The notes: generated from the sequence alone by a model not told the origin. A stretch of 64,000 nucleotides of DNA from Guptibacillus hwajinpoensis (GCF_020171785.1 NZ_JAIVAE010000001.1:1-64000), one strand, 5' to 3'; positions 50,564-59,606 are shown, counted from the stretch's first letter. Program-made: numbers and translations.

Positions 50564-51778
50564 ATGACTTATAGCATGGTTTCCCATTTAACCTGCCCGA
50601 AGTGCAGTGAAACATATGATGTCGATACGGTTGAACAGCTCTGTGTGTGTGGATCACCACTTCTCGTTGACTACAAGCTTGATGAAGTGAAGAAGCATGT
50701 GACAAAGGAAATGATCGCAGGGAGGGAGCAGTCACTGTGGCGATACCATGAGTTGCTTCCTGTAAAAAATGTTGAAAATAAAGTGAGTTTTGAAGAAGGC
50801 ATGACGCCGATCCTGTCACTCCCTACTCTTGGTAAGGAGATAGGGATACCGCATTTGTACATAAAAGATGAAGGCCTCGTACCAACTGGTTCGTTTAAAG
50901 CAAGAGGTGCGGCGGTTGGGGTTTCAAAGGCAAAAGAGCTTGGTGTACGGAACTTAGCGATGCCGACGAATGGCAATGCAGGAGCCGCCTGGTCGCTTTA
51001 CGCGGCTAAGGCAGGAGTAGAAGCGCATATTGTGATGCCAGTTGACGCTCCTGAAATTACGAGAAAAGAAGTCAGCATTTCTGGGGCTCATCTTTATCTT
51101 GTAAATGGACTAATAAGTGACGCAGGAAAAATTGTAGGTGATCTTGTGAAAAAGAATGGATTCTATGATGCGTCTACGCTAAAAGAGCCCTATCGCATTG
51201 AAGGTAAAAAGACGATGGGGTATGAAATAGCAGAACAGTTGAATTGGAAACTTCCTGATGTGATTCTTTATCCAACAGGGGGAGGCGTCGGCCTGATCGG
51301 TATTTATAAAGCGCTTCTTGAGCTTCAGGAGCTTGGTTGGATCAAAGAAACGAAGCTTCCAAGATTAGTTGCTGTTCAATCCGATGGGTGTGCTCCGATT
51401 GTGAAAGCATTTGAGGAAGGGAAAATGGAATCGGAGTTCTGGGAGAATTCAACGACACATGCGTTTGGAATTAATGTCCCAAAAGCCATCGGTGATTTTC
51501 TTGTACTGGATGCAATTTATCAAACGGATGGTTGTGCGCTAGCCGTTTCAGAAGAAGAGATCCGGGCATCGCAAAGGGAGGTCGCTAGTCTAGAAGGACA
51601 ATTTATTTGTCCGGAAGGAGCCGCTACGTTTGCAGCAGCCAAAACACTCAAAGAACGCGGTTGGATCAAAGAAGAAGAACGGGTCGTTTGTTTGAATACG
51701 GGGCTTGGGATAAAATATCCAGATGCATTTGAAGTAGACGTGCCAACGATGGAGCCTTTTGAACGTATTGAATATTAA
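50564..51778 (+). CDS. thrC: Threonine synthase with N-terminal zinc ribbon
   Basis: A 404-residue fold-type II PLP enzyme converting O-phosphohomoserine to threonine. The N-terminus has a Cys ribbon (CPKC…LCVCG). PLP lysine is in GLVPTGSFKARGAAVGVSKA, and the phosphate loop PTGGGVGLIG is intact. This longer archaeal-type form is common in Bacillus as a second threonine synthase; a related PLP lyase activity cannot be excluded. It lies just after the cysJI terminator with its own ribosome site (GGAGGTG). Confidence 0.88.
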   Translation: MTYSMVSHLTCPKCSETYDVDTVEQLCVCGSPLLVDYKLDEVKKHVTKEMIAGREQSLWRYHELLPVKNVENKVSFEEGMTPILSLPTLGKEIGIPHLYIKDEGLVPTGSFKARGAAVGVSKAKELGVRNLAMPTNGNAGAAWSLYAAKAGVEAHIVMPVDAPEITRKEVSISGAHLYLVNGLISDAGKIVGDLVKKNGFYDASTLKEPYRIEGKKTMGYEIAEQLNWKLPDVILYPTGGGVGLIGIYKALLELQELGWIKETKLPRLVAVQSDGCAPIVKAFEEGKMESEFWENSTTHAFGINVPKAIGDFLVLDAIYQTDGCALAVSEEEIRASQREVASLEGQFICPEGAATFAAAKTLKERGWIKEEERVVCLNTGLGIKYPDAFEVDVPTMEPFERIEY

Positions 51779-51784
51779 CTAAGT

Positions 51785-51826
51785 GAGCCCCGTCCTTATC
51801 GTCATAAGGACGGGGCTCATTTTTTT
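51785..51826. terminator. Bidirectional terminator
   Basis: GAGCCCCGTCCTTAT and ATAAGGACGGGGCTC are exact 15-base arms around CGTC, followed by a T7 run, between convergent thrC and the MEDS gene. Confidence 0.93.
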
Positions 51827-52382
51827 AGCCGAAGTATTGTTTGGACAAGGTGAATTCATCATTCATTAATATATAAGGATGTGTTTCCATTAAGATGGTG
51901 ATGAGATAATCAGGCATCCTTTCCCCATCATAAGCACAGATGAGTGGAAAAGACAGGTCGTTAACAGCACGATCAACGATTTTTTCAAAGTCTTCGATCA
52001 GATGAAGGGGTTCTTCCATTGAAGCCCATTCAACGTGTGCCCACGAACGAAAGGACAGGCTGTTTTCGACATACGGAGCCACGGTCTCTTTAAAATACTC
52101 GTGAATCGCAGGAGGATGATAACTTCCACTTGAAAAGTAAAAATCAAAGCTATTCACACGGTGAACAAAGTGTAATTGATCTTTCGTTAGTTTTCGTTGT
52201 AATTCTTTTAGTATCATTGGATAAAGGCGATCATTTTCAATAAGAATCGTATATTCCCCGTGCAATGCTCCTTGTTCAATGAAATCGCAAACCTGTTCGA
52301 TATAGCTCTTAACCTCTTGATACGCATAAAGCACATGAACACATTTTTTCTCTATGAACAATTGGTTCATTTCACTTTTCAA
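51825..52382 (-). CDS. MEDS domain protein
   Basis: A 185-residue soluble protein with the MEDS/DcmR sensory domain pattern: HVLYAYQEVKSYIEQVCDFIEQGALHGEYTILIENDRLYPMI…RKLTKDQLHFVHRVNSFDFYFSSGSYHPPAI, and later LICAYDGERMPDYLITILMETHPYIL. These RecA-like domains sense small signals in methylotroph and archaeal regulators; here it stands alone with no output domain. Function is unknown. AGGGAGTG precedes the start. Confidence 0.82.
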   Translation of the reverse strand: MKSEMNQLFIEKKCVHVLYAYQEVKSYIEQVCDFIEQGALHGEYTILIENDRLYPMILKELQRKLTKDQLHFVHRVNSFDFYFSSGSYHPPAIHEYFKETVAPYVENSLSFRSWAHVEWASMEEPLHLIEDFEKIVDRAVNDLSFPLICAYDGERMPDYLITILMETHPYILMNDEFTLSKQYFG

Positions 52383-52434
52383 CTAATCACTCCCTAAGAT
52401 TGATTTACATCTATTTTACTATAGTTTGCATAAA

Positions 52435-52462
52435 GGAAAAACCCGCTTCAGAAGCAGGTTTC
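52435..52462 (-). terminator. Minus-strand terminator after the broken gene
   Basis: On the minus strand AAACCTGCTT and AAGCGGGTTT pair (one G-U) around CTG, followed by TTCC. It starts 5 bases after the stop of the pseudogene, supporting that a real gene was there. Confidence 0.75.
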
Positions 52463-52466
52463 ATAT

Positions 52467-52705
52467 TTAATCGATGGGGTCAACTGATTTTCCATACCGA
52501 AGAACGTCAACGACAGCCATCCCGTCATTCGGTCTCTCCTCATCATTGCGAAAAGGCATAAGAAAGAAGAAAATGAAGCAGATGGAGAAATATGTGAATT
52601 GATAGAAAAAGAGCGTCACAGGATTCGTATTTGACGTAATTAAATAGTTTATGATTAAAATAACGATTACACTAGAAACATTGGGATATCATTTAATGTA
52701 AACAT
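52467..52705 (-). pseudogene. Small membrane protein gene broken by a frameshift
   Basis: From ATG 52705 (AAGGTAAGACA upstream) the frame reads MFTLNDIPMFLV and stops. In another frame directly afterwards a coherent membrane protein continues: VIVILIINYLITSNTNP, TLFFYQFTYFSICFIFFFLMPF and a polar tail RNDEERPNDGMAVVDVLRYG…PID, ending at 52467. This second frame has no ATG/GTG/TTG at its beginning. A one-base change near 52670 would join them into ~80 residues with two helices. A terminator follows. Alternatively a sequencing error. Confidence 0.6.
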
Positions 52706-52852
52706 TGTCTTACCTTCAAAAGGTGATGGGAATTCTATAAGCAAGACCGTTCCAGAATGAGAGGATTCCTAACGTTTTTTCAGTAACTAACATGAAACGA
52801 TAATAAACGAAATCATCTCGATACATTTTTGGTTTAATCAAGGGGAATTTAC

Positions 52853-52909
52853 ATGATGAAAAAGGAAATTATGATGGAAGAGCGTAACAGGAAAGAGAGA
52901 CTTTACTAA
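52853..52909 (+). CDS. Possible 18-residue leader peptide
   Basis: AAGGGGA lies 7 bases ahead of ATG 52853. The frame gives MMKKEIMMEERNRKERLY and stops 13 bases before the DUF1801 start. It is short and highly charged, so chance is quite possible. 52710-52850 shows no other feature. Confidence 0.25.
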   Translation: MMKKEIMMEERNRKERLY

Positions 52910-52922
52910 GGAGGCTTCCTGC

Positions 52923-53348
52923 ATGTACGAATTAAAAACGAAAGAAACGGATAACAGTGTCATTGAATTTATTGAAAGTGTCGACCATCCGAAAAAGCGA
53001 GAAGATGGGTACCGGTTGTTAGATCTATTTACTGAAACAACGGGGTATGAAGCGAAAATGTGGGGACCAAGCATTATTGGTTTCGGTTCGTATCATTATA
53101 AATACGCGACGGGACATGAAGGTGATGCGCCACTCGTAGGATTTTCACCAAGGAAAGCAAAAATTAGCTTATATCTCGCTCAAGGTGAACCAGAACGCGA
53201 GAACGCACTTGAACGATTGGGTAAGCATAAGACAGGTAAGGCGTGCGTTTACGTGAACAAGTTAGACGATATTGATCTTGATGTGTTGAAAGAGATGATT
53301 CGACAGTCAGTTGATTACTTGAAAGAGTTATATCCTGAACGTTCTTAA
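52923..53348 (+). CDS. DUF1801 family protein
   Basis: A 141-residue cytoplasmic protein. VIEFIESVDHPKKREDGYRLLDLFTETTGYEAKMWGPSIIGFGSYHYKY and VGFSPRKAKISLYLAQGE are the conserved DUF1801/YdhG-type blocks. Function is unknown. AAGGAGG precedes ATG 52923. Confidence 0.9.
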   Translation: MYELKTKETDNSVIEFIESVDHPKKREDGYRLLDLFTETTGYEAKMWGPSIIGFGSYHYKYATGHEGDAPLVGFSPRKAKISLYLAQGEPERENALERLGKHKTGKACVYVNKLDDIDLDVLKEMIRQSVDYLKELYPERS

Positions 53349-53395
53349 AGAACATTAAATCGTTTGTGCACATCAACATAACCCTCTAAAGGAAG

Positions 53396-53428
53396 AAAGC
53401 GGTCAGGCATTGATCGCCTGACTGCTTT
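53396..53428. terminator. Bidirectional terminator
   Basis: AAAGCGGTCAGGC and GCCTGACTGCTTT pair (one mismatch) between the convergent DUF1801 and lipoprotein genes. Its GTCAGGC/GCCTGAC arms resemble the REP core, but the flanks differ. Confidence 0.82.
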
Positions 53429-53442
53429 AAAGAGATCGAAAA

Positions 53443-54690
53443 TCATTGAACGGTCATCGTTTGAAGCGCGACCGCTTTAATGGCGCCTTCTTTCGAATCA
53501 GATACAAAGGAAAGTTTATTCTCACCAGCATAATAAACATGAAGGTATTCCGAGTCCAATTCATTAAACACCACTTCGTCAGGTTCTCCGAATTGACAAA
53601 CAACTTCAGCATAAGGGACAGCTGGTCCCTCCGAAAGCGCATTGTATCTTAGATGACTGACTTTCTCATCGGCTGTTAAGTAAGAGTAGCTGTCATCATA
53701 AAAACCTGGCGTTCCTTCATAAAGTGCTTCATCAAACGTCATGGAAGGCTTCAGTTTTTTCAAGGCTTCTTCCGACATACCAAGAAAAATGGATGCATCT
53801 TTTAAGTGGCCCTGTTCGGCAAACTGCAAAAGTTCAGAATGAAAAGGGGCCTTGTCACAAGAAGCGGTTTCGTTCGTGGCAGTAGGCTTTTCGTCTGAAA
53901 GAGCATATTCCCCGTTAAAACCAACTGCTGCATCATGGTAGTTTAAGCAAGAGTCTTCATTAAATGAAATCACATCATCTGATAGAACAAATGTCCCTGA
54001 ACAAGCTGGATCTTCTTGGTCTTTGAAGGTTGCTTCATTTCCATTTATGGTTGCAGTCCCTGTCATTTTCCCAACTTGATCATCGCTACTAATTTGAAAG
54101 GTGAATTCAAAGGATTCCTTCGTTACATTTGATAAGGTAAGCTCGCCCTGCTCAAAAGTTGGATTGATATAAAGTGCTTCTTGCCAGTTCGCTTCTTCTG
54201 TCGCTTCTTCTTCAGTTGGGGACGAGGAGTTCCCGACTTCAATCTTTGTATAAACACCCGTAAACGAAATCGGGTTTTCATTTAAGTTCTCACAGGCTTC
54301 GCTCGTATCGATCGTTAATCGATCTTCTTTCCACCCGAAAGAAACTTTGCATGCTGCGTTTTCAGTGTGTGTGAAAGAGGCCATTTCTCCGTTAACCTGA
54401 GCGACCCCGGACAATTCACCAACATTTTGACCATCGTAGGCTTGGAGCATAAACGTGAAGGAATCCGCCTTAGGGTCGGTTATATCAAGTCCACCAAGAA
54501 TTTCACCATCTTTTTCCCATTTGTAGGTGCCTTCTTGAAAAAGAACTTCTGTTGCAGTCTCCGTCGAAGACTTGTCCACCGATTCTTTTTCTGCTTCTAC
54601 TTTTTCTGAGGAGTCTGAGGTGGTAAGGAAATTACAAGCCGACACAGTAAGTAACAAAGCGAATAAAAACACCATCCTGAGCGTTTTCAT
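53443..54690 (-). CDS. Lipoprotein with duplicated beta domain and DUF4309-like C-terminus
   Basis: A 415-residue lipoprotein, signal MKTLRMVFLFALLLTVSAC with lipidated Cys at 19. After a Ser/Glu-rich linker come two related ~90-residue domains. The first (~50-148) contains GELSGVAQVNGEMASFTHTENAACKVSF. The second (~170-265) contains GKMTGTATINGNEATFKDQEDPACSGTF. Each is followed by a second Cys (SEACENL / EDSCLNY), so each may hold one disulphide. The C-terminal ~130 residues (FAEQGHLKDASIFLGMSEEALKKLKPS…) resemble DUF4309/YjgB. Role is unknown. Confidence 0.8.
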   Translation of the reverse strand: MKTLRMVFLFALLLTVSACNFLTTSDSSEKVEAEKESVDKSSTETATEVLFQEGTYKWEKDGEILGGLDITDPKADSFTFMLQAYDGQNVGELSGVAQVNGEMASFTHTENAACKVSFGWKEDRLTIDTSEACENLNENPISFTGVYTKIEVGNSSSPTEEEATEEANWQEALYINPTFEQGELTLSNVTKESFEFTFQISSDDQVGKMTGTATINGNEATFKDQEDPACSGTFVLSDDVISFNEDSCLNYHDAAVGFNGEYALSDEKPTATNETASCDKAPFHSELLQFAEQGHLKDASIFLGMSEEALKKLKPSMTFDEALYEGTPGFYDDSYSYLTADEKVSHLRYNALSEGPAVPYAEVVCQFGEPDEVVFNELDSEYLHVYYAGENKLSFVSDSKEGAIKAVALQTMTVQ

Positions 54691-54898
54691 ACGATTCCTC
54701 CCTATTAAAGTAAGTTGATGTCATTATTATACATAAGCTTTTCTGAAAGAAAGGGATATTGGTGTCGAGACATAAAAAAATCTCTTGTCTACTTTAAGCG
54801 AATACTTGTGTAAACTAGTTGGCCATTTCCGGGGAAATGAGTGGAAGAAGTCGAACCGTTTCTTAACTCTGAGTAGAAGGAAGGGATTGTGGTGAAAA

Positions 54899-57145
54899 AT
54901 GGTCAAAAGCGTTTGGTTCAAAATTCACGGTTGCCAATCTAGTAAAGCGGCGATTATGATAAATGACATAACGTTCGACATGACATTCAAATGGTGGGAT
55001 GAAATGAAATCCTTTACAAAAATAAAACGAATCCTTTGGCATCCAATCCGCAAAAGTATATTAAAAAAATCTGTGCTCATTTTTATTTTACTTCTGGTTC
55101 TTCCAACGCTACTTATTTATCAAGTGATTATTAATTATGCAGAAGACATGATTGAAGATGATATCATTAGTGAAAATGTAGCCAATACGGAAAGTATTGT
55201 AAAAAGAGTGGATAACGAAATTTCGAGTGTGGTACTTCAGCTTCATTTAATTGCAGGCAATCGAGAAGAACGTAACGTTGACGTGGAGCGCATGTATAAT
55301 CGATCAAGACAGGCGATTGCTCAGAGCTCGATTATTCGATCGGTTTATTATTTAAACAATGAAAGCAAGGTGATGTTTGAATCGCCTTTTGCACCTGAGC
55401 TTGAGGGAACATCTTATCTTTATCCGAAATTAAATGAAATGCAGTGGACGCATAACTATGCCGTGTCGAATATGATTCGAAATTATAATGGAGAAGAAGT
55501 TGTTTCAGTCGGGATTCCGGTATTTAACGAAAGTAACTCTTTCCAGGGTGCACTCATTGCTGAATTTAGTCAGGATTATTTATCTGAGATGATTGAAAGT
55601 GTTAGCACAGGCGAAGGGCACTTTGGGATGCTGATTGATCCAGATGGTCTTGTGATTGCATCCACAAATACCGAAGCGTTAGGAGAAGTTATTTCAAAAG
55701 ATCTTCCATCGAGCCAAATTTTCAAAGAGGTTTCAGGGGTATCGCGTTCTGTCTATGAAGGAGATCAAAGCATTATTGCCTATCAAACCCTTCGAGATGG
55801 TTGGGGGCTTGTCTATGGCGTGTCAGAAGAAATTGCCTTTGCTCCGGTTAGAAAACTCTCGTATGTTCTCACGCTATCTTTCATTGGTATTTTGATTCTT
55901 TCGTTCTTGTTCATCGTAGCTGGCATTCGGGACATCGTGTATCCGATTATTCGTTTAACAAACTATGCGAAAGCTTATCGAAGAAAAACATTTTATCAGG
56001 AAGAATCCACCTCAGAAAACTTACGAAAAGACGAAGTAGGGGAATTAACTAGAACCATCATCTCGGTTGGTAACAGCAATTATGAGAAACAGCACCAATT
56101 AGAAGAAAGTGAACGATATTTAAATGATATGATCGAAGGAATCCCGTATGGCATGATTACGATTAATGAGCATGCCGTTGTTACACATGTGAACAGACGG
56201 TTTGAAGATTTGGTGGGGTATAGTCGGATTGAACTTGTCGGTCGCCCTCTTTCGCAGCTCCCTATTAAACATACAGATGAAGATTTTATGTTATTGAAAG
56301 CATTGATCTCAGAAGAACCAAGTATCGAGTGTGAGAGTTACATTATTGATGCTAAAGGTCAACGTCATCTTGTCAATATTGGCACCTCTCGCTTCTATAA
56401 TGGAAAAAATGAAATTATCGGAAGTATCGCTGTATTGCAAGACATTTCACAAATGAAAATGCTAGAGTCACGCGTGAAGCAAAACGACAAACTTGCTTTA
56501 ATTGGTCAAATTACAACAGGAATTGCGCATGAAATAAAAAATCCACTTGCCATCTTAACAGGATCTTCTGAGATGTTACGAGAAGAAGTGGAAGAAGCCA
56601 ATAGCTCTGAAGACATTAAAGAATTAGCGCGTGATATTGATCAAGTAGTAAGAAGAATGAAAACGATCGTTGGTAATTTCTTGAATTTTGCGAAAGTGAA
56701 TAAAGCTGATGCTCGACATCTTCAGTTAAAGACCGTTATTGAAGAAGTGATTCATCTCGTTCGCTTTAAAATGAAGGAGCAAAACGTAACAGTCGTTAAG
56801 CACTATGAAACAAATGGTGAGTATATCGGGTTTTATGATGAATTAATTCAGGCTTTTCTAAACATTATCCTAAATGCAGCGGATGCGATGAAAGGGGAGG
56901 GAACTTTAACAGTTACCTTAAGTGAATACGAAAACCAACTTCATGTAGCATTTCAAGATACAGGAACAGGGATTATGGCAAGTAATCTTGAGTGGCTTTT
57001 TGACCCATTTTTTTCAACAAAAGAAGATGGGAATGGTCTCGGTTTAACGATCGCAAGAGATATTATTCGTGAAAATAACGGCGAGCTTACAGTTGAAAGT
57101 GTTGAAGGGAAAGGGACAACCATTCATTGTTGGTTTCATCGATAG
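54899..57145 (+). CDS. Sensor histidine kinase (Cache-PAS-HisKA-HATPase)
   Basis: A 748-residue membrane kinase (713 if started at ATG 55004, which has GGTGGG 5 bases upstream). TM1 (~59-80) and TM2 (~321-343) bracket an extracytoplasmic double-Cache-like sensor. A HAMP-like linker, a PAS domain (~405-515, YSRIELVGRPLSQLP) and the kinase core follow. Phospho-acceptor His is H544 in TTGIAHEIKNPLA, with N-box FLNIILNAADAM, G1 DTGTGI and G2 GNGLGLTI. It is the partner of the sigma-54 activator 16 bases downstream. The signal is inferred to come from the co-encoded solute-binding lipoprotein. Confidence 0.94.
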   Translation: MVKSVWFKIHGCQSSKAAIMINDITFDMTFKWWDEMKSFTKIKRILWHPIRKSILKKSVLIFILLLVLPTLLIYQVIINYAEDMIEDDIISENVANTESIVKRVDNEISSVVLQLHLIAGNREERNVDVERMYNRSRQAIAQSSIIRSVYYLNNESKVMFESPFAPELEGTSYLYPKLNEMQWTHNYAVSNMIRNYNGEEVVSVGIPVFNESNSFQGALIAEFSQDYLSEMIESVSTGEGHFGMLIDPDGLVIASTNTEALGEVISKDLPSSQIFKEVSGVSRSVYEGDQSIIAYQTLRDGWGLVYGVSEEIAFAPVRKLSYVLTLSFIGILILSFLFIVAGIRDIVYPIIRLTNYAKAYRRKTFYQEESTSENLRKDEVGELTRTIISVGNSNYEKQHQLEESERYLNDMIEGIPYGMITINEHAVVTHVNRRFEDLVGYSRIELVGRPLSQLPIKHTDEDFMLLKALISEEPSIECESYIIDAKGQRHLVNIGTSRFYNGKNEIIGSIAVLQDISQMKMLESRVKQNDKLALIGQITTGIAHEIKNPLAILTGSSEMLREEVEEANSSEDIKELARDIDQVVRRMKTIVGNFLNFAKVNKADARHLQLKTVIEEVIHLVRFKMKEQNVTVVKHYETNGEYIGFYDELIQAFLNIILNAADAMKGEGTLTVTLSEYENQLHVAFQDTGTGIMASNLEWLFDPFFSTKEDGNGLGLTIARDIIRENNGELTVESVEGKGTTIHCWFHR

Positions 57146-57161
57146 AAAAGGAGCTGGCATT

Positions 57162-58490
57162 ATGGAACAAACGGTTTTAATCGTTGATGATGAAGTCCAA
57201 TTAGCGAAATTAATTGGACGTAAATTAAAAAAAGCGGGCTTAGATTCGATCATGGCTCATTTAGGAAGCAGTGCACTTGATTTTTTTAAGCGAACGGATG
57301 TTAATATCGTGATTCTCGATTATATGCTCCCAGATATGACTGGACTCCAAGTATTGAAGGAAATAAAGCAGATAAACCCTGATGTACCAGTTATCATGAT
57401 GACGGCATACGGAAATGTAGAAAGCGCCGTTCAAGCGATGAAGCTTGGTGCTGTCGACTATTTGAATAAACCGATGGAGCTTGAAGAAGTAAAAGCTCTC
57501 GTATTAAAACAACTGAATACAAGGGAAGATCAGGAGCAGCCGGAAGACACCTTTCATTTTGAAAGTCCAAGTATGAAACGAGTTATGTCACTGCTCCAGC
57601 AAGTGAAAGAGACGGATGCAAGTATCCTTATTCTTGGGGAGAGTGGCGTTGGGAAAACGGCGCTTGCCCATTGGATTCATGAGAACAGTCACCGAAGCAA
57701 AGGGCCGATGCTGTCGATCAACTGTGCCGCTATTCCAGAGCACCTTCTTGAGAGTGAGCTGTTTGGCTATCAAAAAGGTGCATTTACAGGTGCTGTCTCA
57801 TCAAAACTAGGGAAATTTGCGGCGGCTGACGGCGGCACCATTTTCCTTGATGAGATTGGCGAAATATCTCCTGCGATGCAGGCGAAGCTCCTTCATGTGA
57901 TTGAAGATAAAAAGGTGATGCAGCTTGGTAGCAATGACTATCGCACCGTGGACGTTCGAATCATAACGGCTACCAATCAAAATCTTAAACAAGCGGTTGC
58001 TTCTGGTACGTTTCGAGAGGATCTTTACTATCGATTAAATTTAATTGAAATTGAGATTCCCCCCTTACGTGATCGGGTGGAAGATATCCCGCTGTTGATT
58101 AAGGATCAGATGAGAAAATTAAATGCTAAATACAATAAGACAATCACCATCTCGGAAGAAAGCGTTGCGCTTCTTCTTCGTCATTCCTGGCCGGGCAATA
58201 TTCGGGAACTATTAAATATCTTAGAGCGGATTCATATTATGAAGCGGAGTGGCATGATCATGCCAGAAGACCTCGCTCATGCTTCCTTAATGTCACTTCC
58301 AAAAAGTGAACGAGCTGACGTGCAGGACTTTAGCGGAAGTCTTTCGGAAGTATTAGAAGATATAGAGGAGAAAATGATCCGACAGGCACTTTCCGACACG
58401 AATGGAAATCAAACGAAAGCGGCGGAGAGACTTGGAATTGCGAGGCATACGTTAATTTATAAAATGAAAAAGATTGGCATCAGTATATGA
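57162..58490 (+). CDS. NtrC-type sigma-54-dependent response regulator
   Basis: A 442-residue enhancer-binding protein. Receiver domain 1-~115 has DD at 9-10, phospho-acceptor D53 (VILDYMLPD), T81 and K103. The AAA+ domain has Walker A GESGVGKT (159-166), the sigma-54-contacting GAFTGA (206-211), Walker B GGTIFLDEIG and arginine fingers near FREDLYYRLN. A Fis-type helix-turn-helix ends it (NQTKAAERLGIARHTLIYKMKKIG). AAAAGGAG precedes ATG 57162. Its predicted target is the promoter at 59697, with enhancer palindromes at 59607 and 59630. Confidence 0.96.
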   Translation: MEQTVLIVDDEVQLAKLIGRKLKKAGLDSIMAHLGSSALDFFKRTDVNIVILDYMLPDMTGLQVLKEIKQINPDVPVIMMTAYGNVESAVQAMKLGAVDYLNKPMELEEVKALVLKQLNTREDQEQPEDTFHFESPSMKRVMSLLQQVKETDASILILGESGVGKTALAHWIHENSHRSKGPMLSINCAAIPEHLLESELFGYQKGAFTGAVSSKLGKFAAADGGTIFLDEIGEISPAMQAKLLHVIEDKKVMQLGSNDYRTVDVRIITATNQNLKQAVASGTFREDLYYRLNLIEIEIPPLRDRVEDIPLLIKDQMRKLNAKYNKTITISEESVALLLRHSWPGNIRELLNILERIHIMKRSGMIMPEDLAHASLMSLPKSERADVQDFSGSLSEVLEDIEEKMIRQALSDTNGNQTKAAERLGIARHTLIYKMKKIGISI

Positions 58491-59416
58491 GAAAAATGGT
58501 TTGTTTCATCGGCTGTCTCTTGCTTATCGTGGCCTGTCAGGGTGAGGAGAAACAGACGAAAGAAATGGCATCGTCTGAGGAAGGTCCTACCATTACACTT
58601 GGATCAAAAGCATTCACAGAACAATACTTGTTAATGAAAATGACGGCGCTATTATTAATGGAGGAAGGATATGAGGTAGAAGAAGTTCGCTTTCTTGATA
58701 GCCCGTCGATTCGAGAGGCTTTTCTTAACAACATCGTTGATCTTTATTGGGAATATACGAATACAGCGAAAATTATTTATCATAAGGACGGACCAGGATA
58801 TGATGCGAATGAAGCTTATCAGTTTGTGAAAAAAGTGGACGAAAAGAAAGAGATTATTTGGCTCGATAAGAGTGAGTTTAATAGCTCCTGGGGCTTAATT
58901 ATGAAAAAGTCATTCGCAAGTGAAAAGGGCATTACCTCTGTTAGTGATCTGGTGTCTTATATGAATAAGGACGACAATCCCTCTTTAAAAATGGCCACAA
59001 ATGAAGAATATTTAATGAGAGAAGATGGCCTTGATCATTTAGAAGATGTTTACAATTTTAAAGTGAATCAAAATCAGCTTCTCGCGGTAGATTCAGAATT
59101 ACTTAGCCTGGCCGTAAAAGAAGAGAGGGTTCAAGTGGCAGTTGGTATGGTCACAGATAGCCGTATTGAAGACTATGACCTTGTGATTTTACAAGATAAT
59201 CGCATGGCTTTCCCACCTTATGATGCTGCTCCAGTTGTACAGAAAACGATTTTGGAGGATGATCCAGGAATACGAGAACCTCTCGAAGCACTAGCTAGAA
59301 CGATTACAAACGAAGAAATGGTTCATTTAAATTACCGCGTAGATGTCTTGCATCAAGATGTCGGAAAGGTGGCAAAGGACTTTCTACAAAAATCGGGTTT
59401 ATTACCTGATGAATAA
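58487..59416 (+). CDS. QAT-type (OpuC/OsmF-like) solute-binding lipoprotein, no permease
   Basis: A 309-residue lipoprotein with Cys 17 in the lipobox IVAC. TITLGSKAFTEQYLLMKMTALLLMEEGYEVE and WEYTNTAKIIYHKDGPGY are the signature of substrate-binding proteins for quaternary-ammonium compounds (choline, betaine, carnitine). No ATPase or permease accompanies it. The start overlaps the stop of the response regulator (ATGA), so it is translated with it. I infer that it presents its ligand to the sensor kinase and does not feed transport. Confidence 0.9.
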   Translation: MRKMVCFIGCLLLIVACQGEEKQTKEMASSEEGPTITLGSKAFTEQYLLMKMTALLLMEEGYEVEEVRFLDSPSIREAFLNNIVDLYWEYTNTAKIIYHKDGPGYDANEAYQFVKKVDEKKEIIWLDKSEFNSSWGLIMKKSFASEKGITSVSDLVSYMNKDDNPSLKMATNEEYLMREDGLDHLEDVYNFKVNQNQLLAVDSELLSLAVKEERVQVAVGMVTDSRIEDYDLVILQDNRMAFPPYDAAPVVQKTILEDDPGIREPLEALARTITNEEMVHLNYRVDVLHQDVGKVAKDFLQKSGLLPDE

Positions 59417-59468
59417 AAGCGGTTGTGATAAGATTTAACTAGAATGCTAGAAAGGTAGTTGAGTTGTT

Positions 59469-59558
59469 CTGGATTTTATTTCAAATAATGTCGTTTTGCT
59501 TGGAGTCGCTTGTATCATCATTGCGCTCTTATTAGCAAAATTCACCAAAAAAAAGTGA
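59469..59558 (+). CDS. Possible small single-TM protein with CTG start
   Basis: From CTG 59469 there are 29 codons: a short polar start (DFISNN), a hydrophobic helix (VVLLGVACIIIALLLA) and a basic tail KFTKKK, then TGA. No ATG/GTG/TTG is in frame before an upstream stop, so a rare CTG start or a lost start would be required. AAAGGT lies upstream. Layout resembles the 23-codon peptide at 4314. It sits between the solute-binding gene and a terminator. Confidence 0.3.
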   Translation: MDFISNNVVLLGVACIIIALLLAKFTKKK

Positions 59559-59559
59559 G

Positions 59560-59590
59560 GTGCTGTTCATAAGAGCAGCATCTTTTTCTG
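59560..59590 (+). terminator. Terminator of the sensor operon
   Basis: TGCTG and CAGCA with inner T/A pairs form a stem (GTGCTGTTCATAAGAGCAGC), followed by ATCTTTTTCT. Confidence 0.75.
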
Positions 59591-59606
59591 TGCAAAATTT
59601 CGACAC

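Noticed and set aside
53396-53428. Seventh REP copy
   Set aside because: The core GTCAGGC/GCCTGAC is similar, but the GGGG/CCCC arms are missing and it works as an ordinary bidirectional terminator.
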